In this document: in pieces, positions 1-5,305 of the stretch | Position numbering within the stretch: the stretch's first letter is position 1 | Layout of the letters: every line of letters starts with the position of its first letter | Origin: DATDCY01 sp031406795 [NCBI: Candidatus Rokuibacteriota bacterium] | GTDB taxonomy: Bacteria > JAUVQV01 | NCBI GenBank assembly: GCA_031406795.1 | Contig: JANOHV010000192.1 | Span: forward strand, 1-7,622 | Reading direction: 5' to 3' | Length of the DNA: 7,622 nt | Notes under the pieces: generated by a model | Seen by the model: the letters and a program-made list of their open reading frames with translations, nothing else | What the model was told of the DNA's origin: nothing | Database searches by the model: none | Position numbers and translations under genes: made by a program

Positions 1-91
1 CGGCGATCTTCCAGCGCAGAGGCGGCGACGCCAGCGCGCGCGCGCTGGGTGTCGCGGCGCCGCACGCCGCCGGCCGCCCCGGGAGGCTCAC
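1..91 (-). CDS. Possible N-terminus of a third gene in the gmhA unit (partial, runs off left edge)
   Basis: Low-confidence partial gene. The last codons of the DHS-like gene contain GTGA, so a GTG at 91-89 would overlap its TGA stop at 90-88. The same coupling style is seen at two other junctions in this window. The frame stays open for 30 codons to the edge, beginning MSLPGRPAACG and reaching ALASPPLRWKIA, and almost every codon ends in G or C. A purine-rich AGAGGGG lies 11 bases before the GTG and could serve as ribosome binding site. A second frame starting at GTG 65-63 is also open but has a poorer third-position bias and no Shine-Dalgarno. The product cannot be recognised from this fragment. 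An 18-bp palindrome lies inside it. Confidence 0.3.
   Translation of the reverse strand, partial: MSLPGRPAACGAATPSARALASPPLRWKIA
31..48. repeat. Perfect 18-bp palindrome with (GC)6 core
   Basis: The stretch CCAGCGCGCGCGCGCTGG equals its own reverse complement. Its core, 34-45, is 12 bases of alternating G and C, a sequence type that can adopt Z-form or a cruciform under supercoiling. There is no T-run on either side, so it does not look like an intrinsic terminator. It probably lies inside coding sequence on the minus strand. Confidence 0.6.
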
Positions 92-1044
92 GGTTTGCTC
101 AACCCCTCTCGCACCGCGGTGAAGAGCAGCGGGAGCATCAATTCGTGGTGCCCGGTGATCTGGTAGCCGGTGCCGCCGCCGGTCGTCGGCCGCCGCACGA
201 CGTTCGTCAGCGGCCGGTAGGCCGGGATGAAATCGAGATTCGCGGTCACGAATCGCCGCGGCAGCCCCTTCCTGCGGTTGCGCGCCATGGCCAGCACCTT
301 GAGAAAGACCTCGGGCAGGATGACGGCGCTGCCGGCGTTGAGATAGACCCCGCCCTCCAGTCGCTCGACGCGCGCGGCGAAGCGGTGAAAGTCGTTCAGC
401 GAGGCCTCCCCGATCGCGGCGCCGGAAGCCGACGGGTGCATGTGCACGATGTCGGTGCCGATGGCGACGTGGACGGTGACGGGGATGCCGAGGCGCGCCC
501 CGGCCGCGGTGATGCTCAGGCCGGCGTTGGGCAGCTCCTCGTCGAGGATCGCCTGGCCGAGCGCCTCGCCGAAGCCCAGCCCGCCGAGCGCCGCGTCGGC
601 CGCCGCGCCGTTGACGAAGTCGGCGGTCTCGTGCGCCATGCCGAAGGACCCGTCCTCGAGTGCCGGGCCGACGTCCTCGGAGGTCGAGCCGGCATAGGCC
701 AGCTCGAAATCGTGGATCGCCCCGGCGCCGTTCATCGCGACGCCGGTGAGCAGGCCCTCCTCCATCAGGGCGACGATCCACGGCGAAAGCCCGCACTTGA
801 TGACGTGCGCGCCGATGCCCAGCAGCACTTCACGCTTGCGCCGGCGCGCGGCGACGATGGCCGCGGCCAGATCGCGCAGGTCGCGCCCGGCGAGTATCCC
901 CGGCAGGGCGTCGAGCCAGTCGACGAACGAGGAACCGGCCGGGAGCGGCCGTGCCAGGTCGCCGCGGCGGACTTTGCCCCCGCGCTTCTTCAGCGAAGTG
1001 GTGAGCAGCGGCAGCGGCTCCGGCTTGCCGCGGCGCGCGCTCAT
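88..1044 (-). CDS. Deoxyhypusine-synthase-like protein lacking the catalytic lysine; role unknown
   Basis: A 318-aa protein with the fold signatures of the deoxyhypusine synthase (DHS) family. Residues 75-125 (LGIGAHVIKCGLSPWI, then NGAGAIHDFE at 105-114) match the NAD-binding block of true DHS (LGYTSNLISSGIRE, TTAGGVEED). Residues 187-204 (IPVTVHVAIGTDIVHMHP) match the block ending in the active-site His. The block that in DHS reads KVYADAS and carries the catalytic Lys reads GGVYLNAGSAV at 231-241, so Gly232 sits where Lys is expected. The preceding WGK motif is also not seen. Bacteria have no eIF5A, so hypusine formation is not expected; another NAD-linked or non-catalytic role is likely. 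Its ATG overlaps the gmhA stop (ATGA at 1041-1044), implying coupled translation, and there is no good Shine-Dalgarno of its own. The family assignment is fairly secure; the function is not. Confidence 0.8.
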   Translation of the reverse strand: MSARRGKPEPLPLLTTSLKKRGGKVRRGDLARPLPAGSSFVDWLDALPGILAGRDLRDLAAAIVAARRRKREVLLGIGAHVIKCGLSPWIVALMEEGLLTGVAMNGAGAIHDFELAYAGSTSEDVGPALEDGSFGMAHETADFVNGAAADAALGGLGFGEALGQAILDEELPNAGLSITAAGARLGIPVTVHVAIGTDIVHMHPSASGAAIGEASLNDFHRFAARVERLEGGVYLNAGSAVILPEVFLKVLAMARNRRKGLPRRFVTANLDFIPAYRPLTNVVRRPTTGGGTGYQITGHHELMLPLLFTAVREGLSKP

Positions 1045-1628
1045 CGGGTCTCGTGGGTCGGGTGGACGATTTCCTGCTCGACGATGTCGCAGATGGCGTG
1101 CCCGGCGATGATGTGCAGCTCCTGGACGCGCGCCGCGGTCTTCGAAGGCACGATGATGCAGTGGTCGGTCTCGCGCAGCAGCGCGCCGCCGTCGCCCCCG
1201 GAGAAGCCGACCGTCACGAGCCCCTGTCGCCGCGCCAGCCGGATGCCTTCGATTACGTTCGCCGAGGCGCCGCTGGTCGAAAGCCCGACCGCGACGTCGT
1301 CCGGGCGCCCGAAGGCCTCGATCTGCCGGGCGAACACCCGGTCGTACCCGGAGTCGTTGGCGATGCTCGTGAGCACCGAGGTGTCCACGTTCAGCGCGAG
1401 CGCCGGCAGGGCGCGCCGATCGACGCGAAAGCGGTTCACGAATTCGGCGGCCAGGTGCTGCGAATCCGCCGCGCTGCCGCCGTTACCGAAGAAGAAGACG
1501 GTGCGCCCCTTGCGAAAGGCCTGCAGCACGACCTCGGCGATCTGCGTCAGCATTTCGGTGTTGTGCTTGAGAAACTCCTTCTGCAGCCGGGCGTGTTCGT
1601 CGAAAATCCGGACAATCCGTTCTTTCAT
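1041..1628 (-). CDS. gmhA: Phosphoheptose isomerase GmhA (SIS domain)
   Basis: Encodes a 195-aa single SIS-domain protein, the usual GmhA length. GmhA converts sedoheptulose 7-phosphate to D-glycero-D-manno-heptose 7-phosphate, the first step of ADP-heptose synthesis for LPS core, in the cytosol. Sugar-phosphate motifs are visible: FGNGGSAADSQHLAAEF at 47-63, NDSGYDRVFARQIEA at 91-105, GLSTSGASANVIEGI at 115-129 and RVQELHIIAGH at 167-177. By alignment with E. coli GmhA, the predicted metal and catalytic residues are His58, Glu62, Gln169 and His177, all present. The related DiaA is an alternative, but these residues favour GmhA. I chose ATG 1628-1626 because GGGGAGG lies 5 bases upstream and a strong promoter ends just before it. 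The frame is open 60 codons further upstream, but a longer start would run through the promoter. First gene of a unit with the DHS-like gene. Confidence 0.93.
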   Translation of the reverse strand: MKERIVRIFDEHARLQKEFLKHNTEMLTQIAEVVLQAFRKGRTVFFFGNGGSAADSQHLAAEFVNRFRVDRRALPALALNVDTSVLTSIANDSGYDRVFARQIEAFGRPDDVAVGLSTSGASANVIEGIRLARRQGLVTVGFSGGDGGALLRETDHCIIVPSKTAARVQELHIIAGHAICDIVEQEIVHPTHETR

Positions 1629-1633
1629 GCCAA

Positions 1634-1640
1634 CCTCCCC
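1634..1640 (-). promoter_or_regulatory. Shine-Dalgarno deciding the gmhA start
   Basis: On the minus strand GGGGAGG is followed by TTGGC and ATG. This strong site fixes the gmhA start at 1628 rather than at the longer in-frame ATG at 1808. Confidence 0.85.
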
Positions 1641-1652
1641 GATGTTAGGCGT

Positions 1653-1681
1653 ATCGTAGGGGTGCGGGCAGAACGTGTCAA
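1653..1681 (-). promoter_or_regulatory. Sigma-70-type promoter for gmhA
   Basis: On the minus strand, TTGACA (1681-1676) is followed by a 17-base spacer and TACGAT (1658-1653). The -35 box is perfect, the spacing optimal, and the -10 box matches 4 of 6. The expected transcript start is about 1646, giving an untranslated leader of about 18 bases that contains the Shine-Dalgarno. Promoter function is inferred from sequence alone. Confidence 0.8.
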
Positions 1682-1696
1682 TTCGGACATTCGCAC

Positions 1697-1712
1697 GGTC
1701 CGGGTGCGGACC
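1697..1712. repeat. Inverted repeat GGTCCG-GGTG-CGGACC
   Basis: A perfect 6-bp inverted repeat around 4 bases, located upstream of the -35 boxes of both divergent promoters. It could be an operator half-site pair or a chance hairpin in GC-rich DNA. There is no T-run, so it is not a standard terminator. Confidence 0.5.
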
Positions 1713-1714
1713 AC

Positions 1715-1740
1715 GGCTGTTGGGCCGGCTGTTGGCAACA
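1715..1740. repeat. Direct repeat of GGCTGTTGG and palindrome TGTTGGCAACA
   Basis: GGCTGTTGG occurs at 1715-1723 and again at 1727-1735, a 12-base period that puts the copies on roughly the same helix face. The second copy runs into the 11-base palindrome TGTTG-G-CAACA (1730-1740). The element ends 15 bases before the plus-strand -35 box, a typical position for an activator or repressor site. The binding protein is unknown. Confidence 0.5.
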
Positions 1741-1755
1741 CTCCACCCCTCGACA

Positions 1756-1784
1756 TTGACAGATGCCTCTTGCCCCGCGAGAAT
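1756..1784 (+). promoter_or_regulatory. Sigma-70-type promoter for the small membrane protein / CopZ-like pair
   Basis: TTGACA at 1756-1761, a 17-base spacer, then GAGAAT at 1779-1784 (4 of 6 to TATAAT). The predicted start is near 1791, giving a leader of about 62 bases before the ATG at 1853. It is divergent to the gmhA promoter, with 74 bases between the two -35 boxes. Confidence 0.65.
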
Positions 1785-1804
1785 TGCAGTTACTGAAGCG
1801 ATAG

Positions 1805-1840
1805 CCACGGCGTGAATCGTGGAGTGAGGCGGGAAGCCGC
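1805..1840 (+). other. Two small stem-loops in the 5' leader
   Basis: CCACG (1805-1809) pairs with CGTGG (1818-1822) around 8 bases, and GCGG (1829-1832) pairs with CCGC (1837-1840) around GAAG. The second stem ends directly before the Shine-Dalgarno GGAGGG at 1841. The stems are short and may have no regulatory role. I do not recognise a riboswitch class. Confidence 0.3.
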
Positions 1841-1852
1841 GGAGGGAGCCGA

Positions 1853-2056
1853 ATGAAGACGTTCATGCTGGTTGCGATGCTGATCGGCCTGCTGGTCACG
1901 ATGTGGCTGGTGGTGCGCGGCCTGCAGGACCAGACCACGAACGGCCCGGGCGCGGTGGTGGTCAAGCCGATCGAGCGGGCCGCGGAGATGCGCCGCACGG
2001 TTGAGGCGGCCGACGCGCTCAAGGAGAAGAAACTCGACGCTGCCGCGCGCGATTAG
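1853..2056 (+). CDS. Small single-pass membrane protein, unknown function
   Basis: A 67-aa protein. Residues 4-22 (FMLVAMLIGLLVTMWLVV) form one hydrophobic segment, followed by Arg22, then a polar tail with Ala/Glu/Lys/Arg-rich helix-forming sequence at 40-66 (IERAAEMRRTVEAADALKEK). This looks like an N-terminal anchor carrying a short amphipathic or coiled helix. The segment has no obvious signal-peptidase site, so it is probably retained in the inner membrane. The ATG is supported by GGAGGG at 1841-1846, six bases upstream, and by a promoter at 1756-1784. It lies 39 bases before the CopZ-like gene on the same strand, so the two probably share a transcript. I do not recognise the family and assign no function. 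Confidence 0.75.
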   Translation: MKTFMLVAMLIGLLVTMWLVVRGLQDQTTNGPGAVVVKPIERAAEMRRTVEAADALKEKKLDAAARD

Positions 2057-2095
2057 ATCCGGGCGCGGCGATCAACAACCAGGAGGGCTGGATCA

Positions 2096-2323
2096 ATGAG
2101 TCTGTTCAGCAAAGACAGCAGTGAAAAGGCGGTCGTGCACATCGAGGGAATGAGCTGCGGGCACTGCGTGATGCGCGTCGAAAAGGGCATCGCCGCGCTG
2201 GCCGGGGTCAAGTCGGCGAAGGTGGATCTGGCCAAGAAGGAGGGCACCTTCGAGTTCGACCCGGCGCTCGTCAGCGCGGAGGCGATCAAGGCCAAGATCA
2301 ACGAGATCGGCTACAAAGCTTAG
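2096..2323 (+). CDS. CopZ-like heavy-metal-associated (HMA) domain protein
   Basis: A 75-aa protein consisting of one HMA domain of ferredoxin-like fold. The metal-binding motif is GMSCGHCVMRVEKGI at 18-32, with Cys21 and Cys24 as ligands. The typical later elements are present: GVKSAKVDLAKKEGTFEF at 37-54 and IKAKINEIGYKA at the C-terminus. Such stand-alone domains bind Cu(I), or sometimes other soft metals, in the cytosol and pass it to P-type ATPases or regulators. No ATPase, CueR or CsoR gene is in this window, so the partner is unknown. A strong Shine-Dalgarno, AGGAGG at 2081-2086, lies 9 bases before the ATG. Its TAG stop overlaps the TAA of the convergent MFS gene by 4 bases. Function as a metal-binding protein is secure; copper specificity is inferred. 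Confidence 0.9.
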   Translation: MSLFSKDSSEKAVVHIEGMSCGHCVMRVEKGIAALAGVKSAKVDLAKKEGTFEFDPALVSAEAIKAKINEIGYKA

Positions 2324-3531
2324 ATCGACAGTACCTCACGCCGCGCGAGGGTGATGATCCCGATCGCGGCGCAGAGGGCGACCCCGAAGGTGGCCACCGC
2401 CGCCATGGTCCCGATCAGTCCGGCCAGTGCGCCGATCAGGATGTTGCCCAGCGGCATCGCCCCCATGAGCACCAGCGTGAATATGCTCATGATCCGGCCG
2501 CGCAGCGCGTCGGGGACCATCGATTGCACGAGCGTGTTCGCCGTCGCGGCCTGGGCAACCATCGCGGCTCCGGCCAGGATGAGCAGCGGCACGGCGGTCA
2601 CGAAGGAGCGGCTCGATGCGAAGAGCAGCAGGGCGGCGCCGAAGACCAGGCCGGCGCCCGCAACCACCGTGCCGCTGATCGGCTTCTGCCGGCTGGCGAG
2701 CACGAGCACCGAGACGATCGCGCCGACGCCGGTCACGGCCATCAGCGCGCCGTAGCCGCGGGCGTCGGTGTGCAGCACGTCCCGGGCAAAGGACGGCAGC
2801 AGTGTCACGCACGGGAAGCCGAAGAAACTCGCCGCCGCCACCAGCGCGATCAACCCCTGGAAGCGGCGCTCGCGCGCGGCGTAGGCGAACCCCTCGCGCA
2901 GGTGCGAGGCCATGGATGCGCCGTCGGAGGTTCGCGCGGGCGGGAGATCCCGCATCATCGCCAGCGCGGCGATCACCGGCACGAAGCTCGCGGCGTTGAC
3001 CAGAAAGCACGCGGCGGTCCCCGCGGTCGCCACGATCACCCCGGCGACCGCCGGTCCGATGACGCGCGCCGCGTTGAAGGTCAGCGAGTTCAGCGCGATG
3101 GCGTTGAGCAGGTCCTCGCGGCCGACCATTTCGACGACGAACGACTGGCGGGCGGGCAGATCCAGCGCGTTCGCCGTGCCGAGCAGCAGCGCGGCGGCGA
3201 TCACCTGCCAGACCTGCACCTGGCCGAAAAGCACGAGCAGGCCAAGCGCCAGGGCCACCGCGGCGGACACGCTTTGGGTCGCGACCAGCAGCGAGCGCTT
3301 CGGGAGCCGGTCCGCCGCCACGCCGCCGATCAGCGAAAAGGCGAGCACCGGCAGCGTGCCGGCCGCCCCGACCGCGCCGAGCCAGAACGGCTGGTCGGTC
3401 AGCTCCAGGATGAGCCAGCCTTGCGCGACCGTATGCATCCAGGTGCCGCTCAGGCTCACCAGTTGCGAGAACCAGAAGAGCCGGTAGTTGCGGTGCCGCA
3501 GCGCGGCGAAGGTGCGACGGTGCAGGTTCAC
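2320..3531 (-). CDS. MFS transporter, EntS/MFS_3-like exporter
   Basis: A 403-aa inner-membrane protein with the twelve-helix pattern of the major facilitator superfamily. It opens with a charged cytosolic segment and RNYRLFWFSQLVSLSGTWM (14-32), typical of the EntS/MFS_3 group of proton-driven exporters. Motif A between helices 2 and 3 reads GGVAADRLPKR at 69-79. A second-half LRGRIMSIFTLVLMGAMPLGN region near the C-terminus is also typical. The substrate cannot be read from sequence. The start is GTG (3531-3529), with GGAGG at 3546-3542 ten bases upstream. It follows the beta-grasp-like gene by 22 bases and so is probably the last gene of the nucleotidase operon, which might suggest export of a nucleoside or related compound; this is inference only. 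The stop TAA overlaps the convergent HMA gene stop. Confidence 0.9.
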   Translation of the reverse strand: MNLHRRTFAALRHRNYRLFWFSQLVSLSGTWMHTVAQGWLILELTDQPFWLGAVGAAGTLPVLAFSLIGGVAADRLPKRSLLVATQSVSAAVALALGLLVLFGQVQVWQVIAAALLLGTANALDLPARQSFVVEMVGREDLLNAIALNSLTFNAARVIGPAVAGVIVATAGTAACFLVNAASFVPVIAALAMMRDLPPARTSDGASMASHLREGFAYAARERRFQGLIALVAAASFFGFPCVTLLPSFARDVLHTDARGYGALMAVTGVGAIVSVLVLASRQKPISGTVVAGAGLVFGAALLLFASSRSFVTAVPLLILAGAAMVAQAATANTLVQSMVPDALRGRIMSIFTLVLMGAMPLGNILIGALAGLIGTMAAVATFGVALCAAIGIITLARREVLSI

Positions 3532-3553
3532 CCCGGCCGGGCCTCCGCGGGGC

Positions 3554-3760
3554 TCAGCCGCGCGGGCGCGGCGCCAGGCGCAGCGCGAGGCCGTCGGTCA
3601 GGGCGCCGTCAAGGCCGCGCTCCCGCCCCTTGCCGTCGAGGACGACGAGTTCGCCCTGCTGCACCCGGACAACCTGGTCCCGGGAGAGAAGGCTGCGCAC
3701 CCGCAGCCCCGCGGCGAGCTGGCGCTCTTCGTCGTTGAATCGGATGCGCACGAGACTCAC
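3554..3760 (-). CDS. Small beta-grasp (ThiS/MoaD/ubiquitin-like) protein, putative
   Basis: A 68-aa protein whose start is GTG at 3760-3758, overlapping the nucleotidase stop as GTGA. Its own GGAGG (3772-3768) lies seven bases upstream, so this start is well supported. The layout resembles ThiS: a first strand plus turn (VRIRFNDEE), AAGLRVRSLL as second strand into helix (compare AAGQTVHELL of ThiS), a middle strand GELVVLDG, and a last segment ALTDGLALRLAPR placed like the ThiS segment before its terminal strand. The C-terminus is LAPRPRG, a single glycine and not the GlyGly needed for adenylation and sulfur or protein transfer. No ThiF/MoeB-type activating enzyme is nearby. It is presumably co-translated with the nucleotidase and followed by the MFS gene. 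The gene is convincing; the fold is an inference from pattern, and the function is unknown. Confidence 0.7.
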   Translation of the reverse strand: MSLVRIRFNDEERQLAAGLRVRSLLSRDQVVRVQQGELVVLDGKGRERGLDGALTDGLALRLAPRPRG

Positions 3761-5244
3761 GGCCGGACCTCCGCGATGCGGCCATCGGTCGCGTACGCGA
3801 CGTTCCCGCGCCGCCGCCACCAGTCCTCGAGGACGACGCGCAGCCAGCGGCCGGAGTCGTTGTAGACCGGATCGTGGCCGGCGAAGACGGTGTAGCCATT
3901 GCCGCCGGCCGCGAGGAAATCGTGGGTCGCGATCACATAGCGGTGCGACTCGTCCAGCGGCTGGCCGCCGACGCTCACCGCCACGATGCGCGAACCGGCC
4001 GGAGCCTTCGGGTCGAAGGTGAAGCTCATGCCGGAGACCTGCGAAAAGCCGCCGTCGCGAACCTCGACGCGCGCGACGCCGGTCTCGAGCGCCTCGCGCA
4101 ACTCCTTGCCGGTGATCGCGAACGAGATCAGCCAGTTGTCGAAGGGCAGCGCGTTGTAGATCGTCCCGCGGGTGACCGGCCCGGCCGGGATGCCGGCGCG
4201 GATCGTGCCGCCGTTGACCAGCGCCACGTCGGCGCCGGCCGCCTCGCGCATCGCGTCGGCCACCAGATCGCCGAGGTTGGTCTCGCGGGTGCGCATCGCC
4301 TCCTTGCCGCCTTCGAGGTCGACCAGCGCCGTGCCGACCGGCTCGTTCATCCTGTCGCACAGTCTCTGCTGGTAGCCGGTCACGAGCGCGGCGACCGCCG
4401 GATCCTCGCCGCCGGCGGCGGTCACCGGCAGCAGGCGGTAACGGTGCGCGGTCACCTTGCCGTCCGTCACGTCGAGGTCGAGGCGACCGAGGAAAACGCC
4501 CCGCTCGTAGGCCTGGAGCACGAGCGCGCCGCCGATTGTCTCGGGCTGCTCGATCTTCGTGTGGGTGTGGCCGCCGACGATGACGTCGATCCCGGGCACG
4601 GCCGCCGCGAGCTTCTCGTCCTCCTCGACGCCGAGGTGGGTCAACGCGACGATCAGGTCCGCCTGGGGTCGCAGCTCGGCCACCAGCCGGCGGGCGGTGG
4701 CGACGGGGTCGCCGAAGACCAGCCCTTTCACGTTGCGCGGGTGGGTCGCCACCGGCGTTTCCTCCGTCGTCAGGCCGAAGAGCGCCACCCGCAGCGAGCC
4801 GACGGTCAGGATCACCGCGGGTTTCCAGGGGCCATCGCCCGTGATGTTCGCGGCGAGGAAGGGGAAGCGCGCGGCGGCGGCTCGCTCGCCCAGCGCGGGC
4901 TGCCTGTTGTCGAACTCGTGGTTGCCGACCGCCGAGGCGTCGAGGCCCATCAGGTTGAATGCCTCGATCGCCGGCTGCCCGGCGAAGAGGTTCGAAAGAT
5001 TCGTCCCCTGCAGCAGATCGCCCGCCGCGAGAAAGAGCGTGGTCGGCGTGCGCTCGGCCTTGACCAGGGCCGCGAGCCGGGCCGCGCCCCCCTCCTCGGG
5101 CCGCTCCGCCGCGGGGCGGGTCGGCTGAAGGGCGCCGTGGAAGTCGTTGATGTGCAGGATGGTCAGCGTCTCCGCGGCCGCGAGGGCGGGATCGTGCAGA
5201 CAGAGCAGCAGGAACAGGCCGGCGAGAGGACGGCGGAGCTTCAT
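3757..5244 (-). CDS. Secreted 5'-nucleotidase / metallophosphoesterase (UshA/NT5E family)
   Basis: A 495-aa protein with an N-terminal signal peptide (charged MKLRR, hydrophobic core, probable cleavage near ALA-AAET at 20-25), so periplasmic or exported. The metallophosphatase domain, about 26-250, shows every metal motif: NDFHG (33-37), GD (75-76), GNHEFD (107-112), LTHLG (201-205) and GGHTHT (224-229), which bind a dinuclear metal centre. The C-terminal nucleotidase domain, about 300-465, shows NGGTIRAGI (344-352), PFDN (367-370) and GGNGY (447-451), the last two placed like the base-stacking aromatics of UshA. It would hydrolyse nucleotides to nucleosides for scavenging; exact substrates are uncertain. 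I prefer ATG 5244 over the upstream in-frame ATG at 5412 because the signal peptide begins there. There is no Shine-Dalgarno, and the promoter lies only 7 bases upstream. First gene of an operon with the beta-grasp-like and MFS genes. Confidence 0.93.
   Translation of the reverse strand: MKLRRPLAGLFLLLCLHDPALAAAETLTILHINDFHGALQPTRPAAERPEEGGAARLAALVKAERTPTTLFLAAGDLLQGTNLSNLFAGQPAIEAFNLMGLDASAVGNHEFDNRQPALGERAAAARFPFLAANITGDGPWKPAVILTVGSLRVALFGLTTEETPVATHPRNVKGLVFGDPVATARRLVAELRPQADLIVALTHLGVEEDEKLAAAVPGIDVIVGGHTHTKIEQPETIGGALVLQAYERGVFLGRLDLDVTDGKVTAHRYRLLPVTAAGGEDPAVAALVTGYQQRLCDRMNEPVGTALVDLEGGKEAMRTRETNLGDLVADAMREAAGADVALVNGGTIRAGIPAGPVTRGTIYNALPFDNWLISFAITGKELREALETGVARVEVRDGGFSQVSGMSFTFDPKAPAGSRIVAVSVGGQPLDESHRYVIATHDFLAAGGNGYTVFAGHDPVYNDSGRWLRVVLEDWWRRRGNVAYATDGRIAEVRP
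3768..3772 (-). promoter_or_regulatory. Shine-Dalgarno for the beta-grasp-like gene
   Basis: GGAGG on the minus strand, seven bases before the GTG at 3760 and inside the last codons of the nucleotidase gene. It supports a separate small gene at 3554-3760 and marks the upstream part of this long open frame as non-coding. Confidence 0.75.
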
Positions 5245-5251
5245 ACGCCAG

Positions 5252-5280
5252 AGGATACGGGAGTGCCCGGGGACCGTCAA
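5252..5280 (-). promoter_or_regulatory. Sigma-70-type promoter for the 5'-nucleotidase operon, probably leaderless
   Basis: On the minus strand, TTGACG (5280-5275), a 17-base spacer, then TATCCT (5257-5252). Only seven bases (CTGGCGT) separate the -10 box from the ATG at 5244, so transcription should start at or within a base of the A of ATG. This fits the absence of a Shine-Dalgarno. It lies in the 61-base gap after the SGNH gene, which otherwise holds no terminator I can see. Confidence 0.65.
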
Positions 5281-5305
5281 ATCGGCGAGACTTCGTGGGA
5301 AAGCT

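Noticed and set aside
49-1659. 536-aa plus-strand open frame opposite gmhA and the DHS-like gene
   Set aside because: It spans two well-recognised minus-strand genes and their junction, has low-complexity Arg/Ala/Gly-rich composition and no domain. It is a shadow of GC-rich codon use.
1629-1808. 60-codon N-terminal extension of gmhA
   Set aside because: It would run through the strong promoter and Shine-Dalgarno, and GmhA proteins normally start at MKERI-like sequence.
1791-1852. Riboswitch or metal-responsive leader before the small membrane gene
   Set aside because: Only two short stems in 62 bases, with no known conserved core.
2524-3738. 404-aa plus-strand open frame opposite the MFS and beta-grasp-like genes
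   Set aside because: Composition is dominated by Arg, Gly, Ala and Gln with no hydrophobic or domain pattern; the opposite strand encodes a clear transporter.
3761-4360. Upstream extension of the small minus-strand frame, making a 268-aa protein
   Set aside because: This part is out of frame with the nucleotidase and rich in Arg/Gly. The GTG at 3760 with its own Shine-Dalgarno marks the real small gene.
5258-5270. CGGGAGTGCCCG hairpin downstream of the SGNH gene as a terminator
   Set aside because: The stem is only 4 bp, there is no T-run, and it falls inside the spacer of the nucleotidase promoter.
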